Positions 38,342 through 47,043 of a stretch of 64,000 bases of DNA are shown piece after piece. A model generated the notes under the pieces. That model saw only the letters and a program-made list of their open reading frames with translations. It had not been told where the DNA came from and did not search any database. The stretch comes from Mycolicibacterium sp. HK-90 (GTDB taxonomy: Bacteria > Actinomycetota > Actinomycetes > Mycobacteriales > Mycobacteriaceae): positions 5,332,001 through 5,396,000 of the forward strand of contig NZ_CP129613.1 of assembly GCF_030486405.1 (NCBI RefSeq). The letters run 5' to 3'. Each line of letters begins with the position of its first letter. Position 1 is the stretch's first letter. The position numbers and the translations under genes were made by a program.

Positions 38342-39154
38342 ATGCGAGAACTCAGAGTCGTTGGTTTGAACGTTGACGGCAGGCGCATCATCTGTGAATC
38401 CGACGACTCCGCCAAGGACATGTTCAGCTTGCGTGTCGATGACCGGCTGCGTGCCGCGATACGTGGCGATCAGGTCGCCTCGAGTCAGTCCGAGATCGAT
38501 GCAGAGGTGCAGAACGTGCTGCGACCCAAGGAGATTCAGGCAAGGATCCGCGCCGGGGCATCGGTCGAGCAGTTGGCCGCCGCAGCGGGTGTGCCCGTCG
38601 AGCGGGTCGAGCGGTTCGCCCATCCGGTGTTGCTGGAACGCGCCCGCGCGGCCGAGCTCGCCACCGCGGCGCACCCGGTCCTGACCGACGGCCCCGCGGT
38701 GCTGACCCTGCTGGAGACCGTCACCACGGCTCTGGTGGCACGCGGCCTGGATCCCGATTCCATCGGTTGGGACGCCTGGCGCAACGAGGACAGCCGCTGG
38801 ACCGTCCAGCTGGCCTGGAAGGCCGGCCGCTCGGACAACGTCGCACATTTCCGGTTCACCCCGGGCGCTCACGGCGGAACCGTCACTGCGTCGGACGATG
38901 CCGCCCGCCAGCTCATCAACCCCGATTTCGGTCGGCCACTGCGTCCGGTCGCCGCGGTGCCGCACCTGTTCGACCATCACGAAACTCACGAGGTCGAGAC
39001 ACCGGCCGCGGTGCCCGATCAGTTCAGCGCTCCGGCCGAACCCGTACCGGCGCCTGCTCCCCCGGCCCCCAAGCGCAGCCGCAAGGCCCGTCCCGCGGTC
39101 CCGGCCTGGGAAGACGTGCTGCTGGGCGTGCGCTCCTCGGGCACCCAGCCCTGA
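38342..39154 (+). CDS. sepH: Septation protein SepH (DUF3071)
   Basis: A 270-residue protein. The N-terminal domain (MRELRVVGLNVDGRRIICES, with LRVDDRLRAAIRGD) is the DUF3071/SepH domain, with a helix-turn-helix-like stretch (EIQARIRAGASVEQLAAAAG). A Pro/Ala-rich linker follows, with a basic, conserved C-terminal motif (KRSRKARPAVPAWEDVLLGV). SepH binds and promotes assembly of FtsZ in actinobacteria. The ATG at 38342 follows AGGAGGTCAGGTCGGT. The gene is followed 19 bases after its stop by palindromic repeat copy B. Confidence 0.88.
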   Translation: MRELRVVGLNVDGRRIICESDDSAKDMFSLRVDDRLRAAIRGDQVASSQSEIDAEVQNVLRPKEIQARIRAGASVEQLAAAAGVPVERVERFAHPVLLERARAAELATAAHPVLTDGPAVLTLLETVTTALVARGLDPDSIGWDAWRNEDSRWTVQLAWKAGRSDNVAHFRFTPGAHGGTVTASDDAARQLINPDFGRPLRPVAAVPHLFDHHETHEVETPAAVPDQFSAPAEPVPAPAPPAPKRSRKARPAVPAWEDVLLGVRSSGTQP

Positions 39155-39173
39155 CCGCTGTCGAGAAGCCTGT

Positions 39174-39212
39174 GCTGAAGATTGCGGCCATCAGGTAGCC
39201 CCGATCTTCAGC
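39174..39212 (+). repeat. Palindromic repeat element, copy B
   Basis: Arms GCTGAAGATTGCGG and CCCCGATCTTCAGC flank the loop CCATCAGGTAG, a 14-bp stem with two mismatches. It has the same orientation as copy A. It lies 19 bases after the sepH stop and 17 bases before the 3' end of the AbiEi/endonuclease-like gene, so it sits between convergent genes and may act as a terminator. Confidence 0.75.
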
Positions 39213-39229
39213 CTTGGTAGCCGTCCACA

Positions 39230-40180
39230 TCAGGCCGCCAGCTCACCGCGGGTGAACTCGCAGTCCGGACCGCAGGCGTGGCCGCTCACCCTGATCCCGT
39301 GTCGCCGCATCACCTGGGCGATCTTCGCGGCGGTCCGGCACGGTCGGTCGAACACCTGACGGTAGGACAGTCGGACGGTTGAGCGGCCGTCGACCGCGGC
39401 ATCGAGATCACGCTCGACATCCTTGTTTCGTGCCGATGCCGTGTTGTGGAACAGGAGGCCATCGAGTTCGACCACGAGCCGTTCACCGTACTCAGCATCG
39501 CGGTAGCTCACACCCACGGATGAGGTCGAACGCCTCTGACGAGCCGCCCGGGGTAACCCGTGCGCCCGTTCCACGCGATTGAGGTATCCGTGCTCCAGAA
39601 CGGAGCAGGTGCCCTCGGCAATGTCGACCATCACTGCCCGCAGCCAGCGTCGTCGGCGAACCCGCCGACGAGCGTCGAGTGCTCGCAGTAGACGTCGCGC
39701 GGTAGTGCGCCGCGATTGGCAAGCGTTGGCCAGCACCGCGATCGCATCGAACTCGGATCTGGCCTGGCACGCCACGTCGAGGGCGGCTTCTTCGAAACGC
39801 AACCGTGGCGGACCGACGTGCCAGAGCACCCACTCCTGCAGGTGGGCCAGATGGTGGATGCGTACTCCGTGGGGTTCGACCAGCACGCCCCGGTCGCGGG
39901 AGACTGCGACGTGGATCACCGCGCCCTCGTCGGTCACCGCCGATTCCAGGCACAACGCCGCCGGAGCCGCGTAAAGCACTGCGGCCCAAGCCCGTTGCAG
40001 CCAGGTCAACGGTCCGGTGTGATCTACGTACACGCCGTCGTGGACCCGCGCCCACTCATTGCGCCGGAGAAACCGTCGAATGTCATGCTGCTGCAGCCCG
40101 GCATCCAGGGCTTGCCGACGCGAAATCACTCCCGACTGCCGGCGAAGTACGTCCTCGACGTCCACGCCATCGATGCTCAC
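39230..40180 (-). CDS. AbiEi-type winged-helix protein with C-terminal endonuclease-like domain
   Basis: A 316-residue protein. Residues ~8-70 match the AbiEi-type winged helix (RRQSGVISRRQALDAGLQQH, RVHDGVYVDHTGPLTW). Residues ~234-300 resemble the DUF559/VSR-like PD-(D/E)XK fold: RLVVELDGLLFH, then a DVERDLDAA helix and VRLSYRQVF. The tail HACGPDCEF could bind a metal. Such solitary proteins are common in actinobacteria and often called AbiEi antitoxin-like, but no AbiEii partner is adjacent. It is bracketed by repeat copies B and C in opposite orientation, hinting that it was acquired or moved as a unit. Function unknown. Confidence 0.72.
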   Translation of the reverse strand: MSIDGVDVEDVLRRQSGVISRRQALDAGLQQHDIRRFLRRNEWARVHDGVYVDHTGPLTWLQRAWAAVLYAAPAALCLESAVTDEGAVIHVAVSRDRGVLVEPHGVRIHHLAHLQEWVLWHVGPPRLRFEEAALDVACQARSEFDAIAVLANACQSRRTTARRLLRALDARRRVRRRRWLRAVMVDIAEGTCSVLEHGYLNRVERAHGLPRAARQRRSTSSVGVSYRDAEYGERLVVELDGLLFHNTASARNKDVERDLDAAVDGRSTVRLSYRQVFDRPCRTAAKIAQVMRRHGIRVSGHACGPDCEFTRGELAA

Positions 40181-40234
40181 CCACCAGCCCCGACACGACC
40201 AGACCCATTCCGCGCACCTGTGGACAACTACCTA

Positions 40235-40275
40235 CGCTGAAGATCGCGGCTACCTGGTGACCGCAATCCTCAGCG
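40235..40275 (-). repeat. Palindromic repeat element, copy C (inverted)
   Basis: Arms CGCTGAAGATCGCGG and CCGCAATCCTCAGCG flank the loop CTACCTGGTGA. That loop is the exact reverse complement of the copy A loop, so this copy is in the opposite orientation. The stem is 15 bp with two mismatches. It lies in the divergent region before the AbiEi-like gene and the methyltransferase gene, not after a gene, so not every copy can be a simple terminator. Confidence 0.75.
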
Positions 40276-40329
40276 CTGACGTGGCGCCCCACTGTGTGGC
40301 GAACGCGACTCTCCGATGCGGCTCGAAGT

Positions 40330-40376
40330 TAGTTATAGTGACTAATAACTAGCTTTGCTATACATCTGGAGGGGTC
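40330..40376 (+). promoter_or_regulatory. Promoter with overlapping palindromic operator for the methyltransferase gene
   Basis: Arms TAGTTAT (40330-40336) and ATAACTA (40345-40351) surround a central AGTGACT. A -35-like AGTGAC (40337-40342) lies inside this palindrome, 16 bases before a -10-like TATACA (40359-40364). A ribosome site, TGGAGGGG, precedes the ATG at 40377. The layout fits a repressor that blocks RNA polymerase; the repressor is not identified. Confidence 0.55.
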
Positions 40377-41288
40377 ATGCCACGCACCGACAACGACACC
40401 TGGGATCTGGCCACCGGCGTCGGCGCCACCGCCACCGGAGTCGCCGCATCCCGGGCACTGGCCTCCAGCAGTCCCGACCCGCTGATCTCCGATCCGTACG
40501 CCCGACCGCTGGTCGACGCCGTCGGTGTGGACTACTACGTCCGCCTGGCCCAGGGCGACCTGGTCGCCGACGGCGCCGCCGAGCCACTCGATCCGCACGT
40601 GATCGCCGACGGGATGGCCATCCGGACCCGCTACTTCGACGACTTCTTCCTGGCCGCGGTCGACGCGGGCATCCGCCAGGCCGTCATCCTGGCCTCCGGG
40701 CTGGATGCCCGCGCCTACCGGTTGCCCTGGCCTGCCGGGATGACCGTGTTCGAACTGGATCAGCCGGCCGTCATCGAGTTCAAGGGCCGCGCGCTCGCGG
40801 ATCTGGGCGTCGCACCGGCCGCGGAACTTCATGCCATCGGTATCGACCTACGCCTGGACTGGCCCGCCGCCCTGTGCGCCCGTGGATTCGACCCGCAGGC
40901 TCCGACCGCGTGGATCGCGGAGGGACTGCTGGGCTACCTGCCACCCGACGCCCAGGACCGGCTGTTCGACAACATCACCGCGCTGAGCGCACCGGGCAGC
41001 CGCATCGCCACCGACTGGATGGCCGGGCACTCCGAACTCGCCGAGAGCCGGATACGGACGCTGACCGCCCACCAACGCGAGCAGGGTCTGGAGCTCGACG
41101 ACCTGTCGGACCTGATCTTCTCCGGCGACCGCAACGCCGTCGCGGACTACCTGACCGATACCGGCTGGAAGCCCGAAACCACCACGGCCGAGAAGATGTT
41201 CGCGGTCCACGGCAGGCCCTTCCGCCGCGACGAGGCCGTCGCCGGGCTGCTCGACGCCCACTACACGGCCGCCGAACTGGTGGCCTGA
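40377..41288 (+). CDS. SAM-dependent methyltransferase, TIGR00027 family
   Basis: A 303-residue member of the large mycobacterial family of putative leucine-carboxyl-methyltransferase-like enzymes. Characteristic are the start DTWDLATGVGATATGVAASR, PLISDPYARPLVDAVG, the SAM loop AVILASGLDARAYRLPW, VFELDQPAVIEFKGRAL and the EGLLGYLPPDAQDRL segment. The methylated substrate is unknown for the family. It has its own promoter with a palindromic operator and ends 2 bases before the convergent DUF2537 gene. Such genes vary between mycobacteria and here lie in an accessory pocket with the AbiEi-like gene. Confidence 0.88.
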   Translation: MPRTDNDTWDLATGVGATATGVAASRALASSSPDPLISDPYARPLVDAVGVDYYVRLAQGDLVADGAAEPLDPHVIADGMAIRTRYFDDFFLAAVDAGIRQAVILASGLDARAYRLPWPAGMTVFELDQPAVIEFKGRALADLGVAPAAELHAIGIDLRLDWPAALCARGFDPQAPTAWIAEGLLGYLPPDAQDRLFDNITALSAPGSRIATDWMAGHSELAESRIRTLTAHQREQGLELDDLSDLIFSGDRNAVADYLTDTGWKPETTTAEKMFAVHGRPFRRDEAVAGLLDAHYTAAELVA

Positions 41289-41290
41289 GG

Positions 41291-41566
41291 TCAGCCCTGC
41301 GTCAACCCGATGGCGAGCAGCGCAAGCCACCCGAAGGCCACGCCGACGCCCGCGCCGAGCACGAACCAACGCCACACCGGCCGGTGCCGCCAGCCCCACA
41401 CCGTGGGCGCCAGCCCGCCGACGGCCACCATGTTCAGGCCGATCGCCAGCAGCGGATGCACGCGCAACAACCCCACGCCGAGCACCACGATCGCCGCGCC
41501 GATCACCGCGGCCACGAACCCGGCCACGGTCAGGCCCGTCCCCCACGGCGTGGAATCGTCGGTCAC
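41291..41566 (-). CDS. DUF2537 family small membrane protein
   Basis: A 91-residue protein with three hydrophobic segments: TVAGFVAAVIGAAIVVLGVG, LLAIGLNMVAVGGLAPTVWG, and WFVLGAGVGVAFGWLALLAI. It matches the actinobacterial DUF2537 family (Rv0882 by position). It is third in the operon marR, spoU-like, DUF2537, starting 20 bases after the methyltransferase stop from a GTG. Function unknown. Confidence 0.82.
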   Translation of the reverse strand: MTDDSTPWGTGLTVAGFVAAVIGAAIVVLGVGLLRVHPLLAIGLNMVAVGGLAPTVWGWRHRPVWRWFVLGAGVGVAFGWLALLAIGLTQG

Positions 41567-41586
41567 GAGCTCAATCTAACGTGGTC

Positions 41587-42408
41587 TCAGTGCCGCAGCC
41601 TGGCGCGTTCGTAGAAAGCCAACGCGGCGGCGGTGGCGACATTGAGCGAATCGGTGCCGCGCGACATGGGGATCCGCACCCGCATATCGCTGGCCCGCAT
41701 CGTGCGCTCGGTCAGGCCCGGCCCCTCGGCACCGACCAGCACCGCGACGCGGTCCCCCTCGAGTTGCACCATCGCGTCCGAGAGGGTCGCGGCAGCCGGG
41801 TCGGGCGTCATGGCGAGAAGGCGAAAACCATTGTCCCGCAACAGCTCCAGGTCATCGGGCCACGCCGTGGCGCGGGCGAACGGAACCAGCAGGGCGTGCC
41901 CCATCGACACCCGCACCGCCCGGCGGTACAGCGGGTCGGCACATCCCGCCCCGAACACCACGGCGTCCACCGCGAGCCCGGCGGCGTTACGGAAGATCGA
42001 GCCGAGGTTCTCGTGGTCGTTGACCCCTTCGAGCACCGCCACGGTGCGAGCGTCAGCGATCACCCCGGCGACCGACAGCTCCGGCGCTCGGGAGGCCGAG
42101 GCCAACACCCCGCGGTTGAGGTGGAACCCGACCGCCGCGGCCATCACCTCCGCGGTGGCCCGGTAGAACGGCACGTCGACCCCGTCGAGGTCGGCCGCCA
42201 GTTCGCCCAGGCGCCGGTCGGTGCCCAGCAATGCACGCGGAATGAACCGGGAGGCCAGCATGCGCTGGACCACCAGCACGCCTTCGGCGATCACCAGGCC
42301 CTTTCCGCTGGGCAGATCGGGCCGGCGGTCCACGCTGTTGAGATCGCGGAAATCGTCCAACCGGGAATCGGCCGGATCGCCGATGTCGATGACGTGCAGC
42401 TGACTCAC
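41587..42408 (-). CDS. SpoU (TrmH) family RNA 2'-O-methyltransferase
   Basis: A 273-residue SPOUT methyltransferase. The N-terminal part has the substrate-binding segment [17 protein letters not shown]. The catalytic SPOUT domain has [20 protein letters not shown] (motif 1, with N and R), [10 protein letters not shown] (motif 2) and [20 protein letters not shown] (motif 3). It would methylate 2'-hydroxyls in rRNA or tRNA; the site is not deducible. The GTG start at 42408 overlaps the MarR stop (GTGA), fixing it; a longer reading lies inside marR. Confidence 0.9.
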   Translation of the reverse strand: MSQLHVIDIGDPADSRLDDFRDLNSVDRRPDLPSGKGLVIAEGVLVVQRMLASRFIPRALLGTDRRLGELAADLDGVDVPFYRATAEVMAAAVGFHLNRGVLASASRAPELSVAGVIADARTVAVLEGVNDHENLGSIFRNAAGLAVDAVVFGAGCADPLYRRAVRVSMGHALLVPFARATAWPDDLELLRDNGFRLLAMTPDPAAATLSDAMVQLEGDRVAVLVGAEGPGLTERTMRASDMRVRIPMSRGTDSLNVATAAALAFYERARLRH

Positions 42409-42836
42409 GCGCCTTCGAGGACCATCGCCGACATCAGGTCGGCCGCGGTGATCAGGGTCTGGCGTTCGTCGGGATCCAACCGCGACAGCTGCGCCTTGAG
42501 CCACTCCTGGCTGGCGCGCCGCTCAGCGTCGACGAGAGTCATCCCGGCCGGTGAAGCCGACACCACGATCTGGCGGCCATCGAGCGGATGCGCAGCCCGG
42601 GCCACCAGCCCCTGCTCCGCCAAGGAGGCGATCACCCGGGTCATCGACGGCGGGCGCACCCGCTCCCGCAACGCCAAGGCGCTCGGCGTCATCGCGCCCT
42701 CCTTGGCCAACGTGGCCAGCGCGGAGAACTGGGTCAGCGAAACCGGGGATTCCGCACGCCGCGTACGTAATTGACGCGCGAGACGAACAACCGCCAGGGC
42801 CAGATCATTCGCGAGCCGCGCCTCCGGATCCTTCAC
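42405..42836 (-). CDS. MarR family regulator (Rv0880-like)
   Basis: A 143-residue winged-helix protein, the same length as M. tuberculosis Rv0880 by memory. The recognition region is [20 protein letters not shown], then [20 protein letters not shown], and the wing has [16 protein letters not shown]. It starts the operon marR, spoU-like, DUF2537 from a GTG at 42836. The inverted repeat TACTG/CAGTA, with 9 bases between arms, lies just upstream (~42845-42863) and could be its operator in the divergent region. Confidence 0.87.
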   Translation of the reverse strand: MKDPEARLANDLALAVVRLARQLRTRRAESPVSLTQFSALATLAKEGAMTPSALALRERVRPPSMTRVIASLAEQGLVARAAHPLDGRQIVVSASPAGMTLVDAERRASQEWLKAQLSRLDPDERQTLITAADLMSAMVLEGA

Positions 42837-42921
42837 ATCGGAAATAGTACTGAGCGCCCGGCAGTAAAGGGCTAAAACCAAGACCAATGAATCCCCGCCG
42901 CATCGGATACGTTGGTCCTCG

Positions 42922-43182
42922 ATGACCGAGGAGCCCGACGAGCCGACGCCCCAGCCGCCGGCCCTGCCTGCCGCCCTGCTGGAACCGTGGCCGGTGATCC
43001 TGGTGATCGCCGCGGGCTGGCTGATCGCCACGATCCTGGCCTTCACGGTGACCGGGCTGCACCACTGGCGGCCGTTCACCCTCGCCGGGCTCGCGATCGG
43101 CGTTCTCGGCACGTGTATCTTCCTGATCCAGCGCCGTGCCGTACGCCGCGGATCCCGCGGTGCACAAAGCGGATTGACCTGA
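42922..43182 (+). CDS. DUF2530 family small membrane protein
   Basis: An 86-residue protein. An acidic, proline-rich N-terminus ([20 protein letters not shown]) precedes two membrane helices ([20 protein letters not shown] and [16 protein letters not shown]) and a basic tail. It matches DUF2530 (Rv0879c by position). It is divergent from the MarR gene and followed 9 bases after its stop by a SRPBCC gene with a strong ribosome site, so they share a transcript. Function unknown. Confidence 0.82.
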   Translation: MTEEPDEPTPQPPALPAALLEPWPVILVIAAGWLIATILAFTVTGLHHWRPFTLAGLAIGVLGTCIFLIQRRAVRRGSRGAQSGLT

Positions 43183-43191
43183 GGAGGCTCC

Positions 43192-43644
43192 ATGGCCGCA
43201 CCACTTCTGCAAGCCAGCGTCGACATCGACGCGCCGGTCGACAAGGTATGGGCACTGGTCTCGGACCTGAGCCGGATGCCGCAGTGGAGCCCGCAGTGCC
43301 GCCTGATGAAACCGCTCGGGCCCGTGCGTCCGGGGACCCGCACGTTCAACCTGAACCGGCGCAAGTTCGTATTCTGGCCGACCACGTCACGCCTCACCGA
43401 GGTCATCGACAACCAGAAGCTGGCCTTCCTGGTGGAAGGCAACAACACGGTGTGGAGCTACGAACTGGAACCCACCGCGACCGGCACCCGCTTGACCGAA
43501 TCCCGCCATGCCGAGAACGGCACCACCGCGGTGTCCAACGCTCTGGTGAACGCGTTGTTCGGCGGCGTACCCAGCTTCGAGGACGAACTCGTCGACGGGA
43601 TGAACGCCTCACTGGCCCGGATCAAGGCCGCGGCGGAGAACTGA
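43192..43644 (+). CDS. SRPBCC / polyketide-cyclase-like protein
   Basis: A 150-residue START-fold protein. The opening [20 protein letters not shown], then [14 protein letters not shown] and a late long C-terminal helix ([18 protein letters not shown]) match the SRPBCC family, which forms a deep ligand cavity. It could bind a lipid or polyketide; catalytic residues cannot be assigned. The start is fixed by AGGAGGCTCC. It follows the DUF2530 gene in the same operon. Confidence 0.8.
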   Translation: MAAPLLQASVDIDAPVDKVWALVSDLSRMPQWSPQCRLMKPLGPVRPGTRTFNLNRRKFVFWPTTSRLTEVIDNQKLAFLVEGNNTVWSYELEPTATGTRLTESRHAENGTTAVSNALVNALFGGVPSFEDELVDGMNASLARIKAAAEN

Positions 43645-43751
43645 GGCCGATCGGCCCGGCAGAGCTAATCACCCTCGCAGCCAACGAAATTCACGGCCGC
43701 ACCGCACCGATCCGGACCCGGCGGCCGGGTAGCTCGTGACAGGATGTCGCC

Positions 43752-44498
43752 ATGACAGTTGTCCTCGTGCACGGCAACCCGGAGACCGACGCCATCTGGG
43801 AGCCGCTGATCGACGCCCTCGGCCGCGACGACGTGGTGCAGTTGTCGCCGCCGGGCTTCGGGGCCCCGCTACCCGCCGAGTTCCCGGCCACCTATCTGGC
43901 CTACCGGGACTGGCTCGAAGGTGAACTGGAAACCCTCGGCGGCCCGGTCGACCTCGTCGGGCACGACTGGGGTGGCGGCCATGTGGTGAACGTGGTGATG
44001 CACCGGCCCGAACTCGTGCGCAGCTGGGCCAGCGACGTCGTCGGGTTGTTCGACCCGGACTACGTCTGGCACGACCTGGCGCAGGTGTGGCAGACGCCCG
44101 TTGAAGGTGAGCAACTGGTCGAGACGATGTTCGGCGGGGCGGTCGCGGACCGCGCCGCCCAGATGACCGCCCTGGGCATACCGATCGGCATCGCCACATC
44201 TATCGCGGAGGCCCAGGGCCCGGAGATGGGCCGGGCGATCCTGTCCCTGTACCGCTCGGCACGGCAACCCGCGATGGCCGAGGTCGGACGAGCGTTGGAG
44301 AACGCACGGGCGCGGCCCGGGTTGTCCCTGCTGGCCACCGACGATCCCTACCTCGGAGCGGCCGAGATCAGGCAGCGCGCGGCGGAGCGGGCAGGTGCCC
44401 GCACCGAGGTACTGGACGGGCTGGGGCACTGGTGGATGGTGCAGGCTCCCGAGCGCGCCGCGGAGGTGCTCACCCGCTTCTGGGAAAGCGCCGCCTAG
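43752..44498 (+). CDS. Alpha/beta hydrolase with aspartate nucleophile
   Basis: A 248-residue alpha/beta-hydrolase. The oxyanion-hole motif is LVHGNPETDAIW near the N-terminus. The nucleophile elbow is GHDWGGGH (Asp), as in epoxide hydrolases and haloalkane dehalogenases rather than serine esterases, and the base histidine is in GLGHWWMV near the C-terminus. It stands alone; its stop overlaps the stop of the convergent DUF3027 gene (CTAG at 44495-44498). The substrate is unknown. Confidence 0.82.
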   Translation: MTVVLVHGNPETDAIWEPLIDALGRDDVVQLSPPGFGAPLPAEFPATYLAYRDWLEGELETLGGPVDLVGHDWGGGHVVNVVMHRPELVRSWASDVVGLFDPDYVWHDLAQVWQTPVEGEQLVETMFGGAVADRAAQMTALGIPIGIATSIAEAQGPEMGRAILSLYRSARQPAMAEVGRALENARARPGLSLLATDDPYLGAAEIRQRAAERAGARTEVLDGLGHWWMVQAPERAAEVLTRFWESAA

Positions 44499-45301
44499 CT
44501 GCTGCTCGGCGGCTCGGCCAGGTCGAGTACACCGTCGTCGTACGGCTCGTACATCGGCGAACCGGTGCCCGGCGGTTGCGGCGTATCCGAATGGGCGCCG
44601 CAGCCGTACTCGGCTTCCACCACGTGACCGTCGGCCGACAGCTCGTTGGCGCAGACACCGAACATGACGCCCAGCGCACCACCGAGCGGCAGGTAGAACC
44701 CGCAGTCCCGGCACACCCGGCGGGTCGAGCGGGCCATCGCCGAACCCGGCCCGTAGTCGCCGTCATGCCAGCGCTGTGCCGCCTGCGCCCGGCCCCACTC
44801 TCCGAGGACCTGACGCCGGCCCAGGCCGACCTCCATCGCGGTGTCGTCGATCAGCGGATCGCCGGTGGCGAGGTACCCCGGCACCAGACGCGGATCATTC
44901 GGCGGCGGAGCCAGCAGATCGCCGGGCCCGAGGTCACCCGGGCGGACCCGGTCCTGCCACGGCACCCACTGCGGCGCCAACAGCGCCGTCGGCCCCGGAA
45001 CCAGGACCAACTCACTGATCGTCGCGTGGTCTGCACCCGGGTAGGCGGCCACCACGACAGCCCACTGCCAGCCGCGGTAACCAGGCAGATCAGCCAGGAA
45101 CCGGTGCGTGGCCGAGGAGGAATCCTCGATGCTCACACCGAGGTACTCCCCGACGGCGCCTTCGCCGCTGAACTCGATCAGGGCCGCACGTGCCTGCTCG
45201 GCGGCACCCACCAACACCGCCTCCTGCTCCTGCGACGGTGCAGCCGGGGGTGTCTCGGGGGTCTGCTCAGCAGATTCGGTCACGCTTTCCATCGCCTCCA
45301 T
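44495..45301 (-). CDS. DUF3027 family protein
   Basis: A 268-residue protein. After an acidic N-terminus comes a conserved domain with YLGVSIEDSSSATHRFLADL, GYRGWQWAVVVAAYPGADHA and VPWQDRVRPGDLGPGDLL. A zinc-finger-like CRDCGFYLPLGGALGVMFGV with a later C(A)NE and YGCGAH suggests metal binding. It matches DUF3027 (Rv0877 by position). The start is taken as ATG 45301; ATG 45292 is also possible. It is divergent from the large MFS gene. Function unknown. Confidence 0.8.
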   Translation of the reverse strand: MEAMESVTESAEQTPETPPAAPSQEQEAVLVGAAEQARAALIEFSGEGAVGEYLGVSIEDSSSATHRFLADLPGYRGWQWAVVVAAYPGADHATISELVLVPGPTALLAPQWVPWQDRVRPGDLGPGDLLAPPPNDPRLVPGYLATGDPLIDDTAMEVGLGRRQVLGEWGRAQAAQRWHDGDYGPGSAMARSTRRVCRDCGFYLPLGGALGVMFGVCANELSADGHVVEAEYGCGAHSDTPQPPGTGSPMYEPYDDGVLDLAEPPSSS

Positions 45302-45378
45302 AGTGCCTGACCGGCACGGCCTCGGGCCACACCGGTCGCCTGTCGGCCGCAGGGGCGCCGATAGGAGAGAATCGGGGG

Positions 45379-47043
45379 GTGACCTACTACCCGCCGCGGC
45401 CGCCGGCCGATAACGGTGCGGAGCATCCCGGAATGGCCAACTACCCCAGCGACGAAACCCACCGCCGGCAACCCAGACAATCGGTGCCGAGCTCCAACCG
45501 CTGGCTGCCGCCACTCGATGACCAACACACCGCCAGGTATTCGGCGCACGACGTCCCGCCCCACTCGCCCGGGGTCGGAGCCGCAGCCGGGGAGAAGGTA
45601 ACCGTCACCCGGGCCGCAGCCGCACGCAGCCGCGAAATGGGCTCGCGGATGTACGGTTTCGTGCACCGCGCCGCGACCGCCGACGGCGCCGACAAATCCG
45701 GGCTGACCGCTCTGACCTGGCCGGTGGTGGCCAACTTCGCCGTCGACGCGGCCATGGCCGTCGCGCTGGCCAACACCCTGTTCTTCGCCGCGGCCAGCGG
45801 CGAATCCAAGAGCAAGGTCGCGCTGTACCTGCTGATCACGATCGCCCCGTTCGCGGTGATCGCCCCGCTGATCGGTCCGGCGCTGGACCGGCTGCAGCAC
45901 GGCCGCCGGGTGGCGCTGGCGGCGTCGTTCGCGCTGCGCACCGTGCTGATCGTGGTGCTGATCGCCAACTATGACGGCGCCACCGGAAGCTACCCGTCCT
46001 GGGTGCTCTACCCGTGCGCGCTCGGCATGATGGTGCTGTCCAAATCCTTCTCGGTGCTACGCAGCGCCGTCACCCCACGGGTGCTGCCCCCGTCGATCGA
46101 CCTGGTCCGGGTGAACTCCCGGCTGACCACCTTCGGCCTGCTGGGCGGCACCGTCGTCGGTGGCGGCATCGCCGCGGCCGCCGAATACCTGTTCAACGTG
46201 GCACAACTGCCCGGGGCGCTGTATGTGGTCGTCGCGGTCACCGTCGCCGGTGCGGTGCTGTCGATGCGGATCCCGAAGTGGGTCGAGGTCACCGCGGGCG
46301 AGGTGCCGACCACCCTGAGCTACCACGGCCAATCCGGCGGGGGCGGTGAGATGCGCCGGCACCCCGGAAAACCGAAGGCCGAACGTCAGCCGCTGGGCCG
46401 CAACACCATCACCGCCCTGTGGGGCAACTGCACCATCAAGGTGATGGTCGGATTCCTGTTCCTCTACCCCGCATTCGTCGCCAAATCGCACGACGCCAGC
46501 GGCTGGGAACAGCTGTTGATCCTCGGGCTGATCGGCGCCGCCGCCGGGATCGGCAACTTCGCCGGCAACGTCACGGCCGCGCGCCTGGCGCTCGGCCATC
46601 CCGCGCAGCTGGTCGTGCGGGCCGCCACCGCCGTGACCGCCGTCGCCCTCGCCACCGCACTCACCGGCAATCTGCTGGTGGCCGCCGGGGCCACCCTGGT
46701 CACCTCGGGTGCCAGCGCCATCGCCAAGGCCTCGCTCGACGCGTCGCTGCAGGACGACCTGCCCGAGGCGTCGCGGGCCTCGGCATTCGGCCGGTCCGAA
46801 TCGGTTTTGCAGCTGGCCTGGGTGACCGGCGGTGCGACCGGGGTACTGATCTATACAGACCTCTCAGTCGGGTTCACTACGATCACGGCCGTGCTGATAC
46901 TCGGTCTGGCGCAGACAATCGTGAGCTACCGCGGCGAATCCCTGATTCCCGGCCTGGGCGGTAACCGCCCGGTCCTGGCTGCGCGAGAAGGTGGCAACTC
47001 ACCCACCACAGCCCCGACGAATGCCCGCTGGGGAGCGCAGTGA
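45379..47043 (+). CDS. MFS-type transporter with long N-terminal extension (Rv0876c-like)
   Basis: A 554-residue membrane protein. The first ~105 residues are polar and proline-rich (e.g. DNGAEHPGMANYPSDETHRR), then come about 12 hydrophobic segments starting with WPVVANFAVDAAMAVALANT. A PLIGPALDRLQHGRR loop resembles MFS motif A. A charged central loop (HPGKPKAERQPLGRN) divides the two halves. It agrees with the conserved mycobacterial gene Rv0876c. The GTG start has AGGAGAG upstream. Its stop overlaps the next gene by GTGA. The substrate is unknown. Confidence 0.82.
   Translation: MTYYPPRPPADNGAEHPGMANYPSDETHRRQPRQSVPSSNRWLPPLDDQHTARYSAHDVPPHSPGVGAAAGEKVTVTRAAAARSREMGSRMYGFVHRAATADGADKSGLTALTWPVVANFAVDAAMAVALANTLFFAAASGESKSKVALYLLITIAPFAVIAPLIGPALDRLQHGRRVALAASFALRTVLIVVLIANYDGATGSYPSWVLYPCALGMMVLSKSFSVLRSAVTPRVLPPSIDLVRVNSRLTTFGLLGGTVVGGGIAAAAEYLFNVAQLPGALYVVVAVTVAGAVLSMRIPKWVEVTAGEVPTTLSYHGQSGGGGEMRRHPGKPKAERQPLGRNTITALWGNCTIKVMVGFLFLYPAFVAKSHDASGWEQLLILGLIGAAAGIGNFAGNVTAARLALGHPAQLVVRAATAVTAVALATALTGNLLVAAGATLVTSGASAIAKASLDASLQDDLPEASRASAFGRSESVLQLAWVTGGATGVLIYTDLSVGFTTITAVLILGLAQTIVSYRGESLIPGLGGNRPVLAAREGGNSPTTAPTNARWGAQ

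Noticed and set aside
39230..40180. Complete AbiE toxin-antitoxin system
   Set aside because: There is no AbiEii nucleotidyltransferase gene adjacent; the C-terminal half resembles an endonuclease fold instead.
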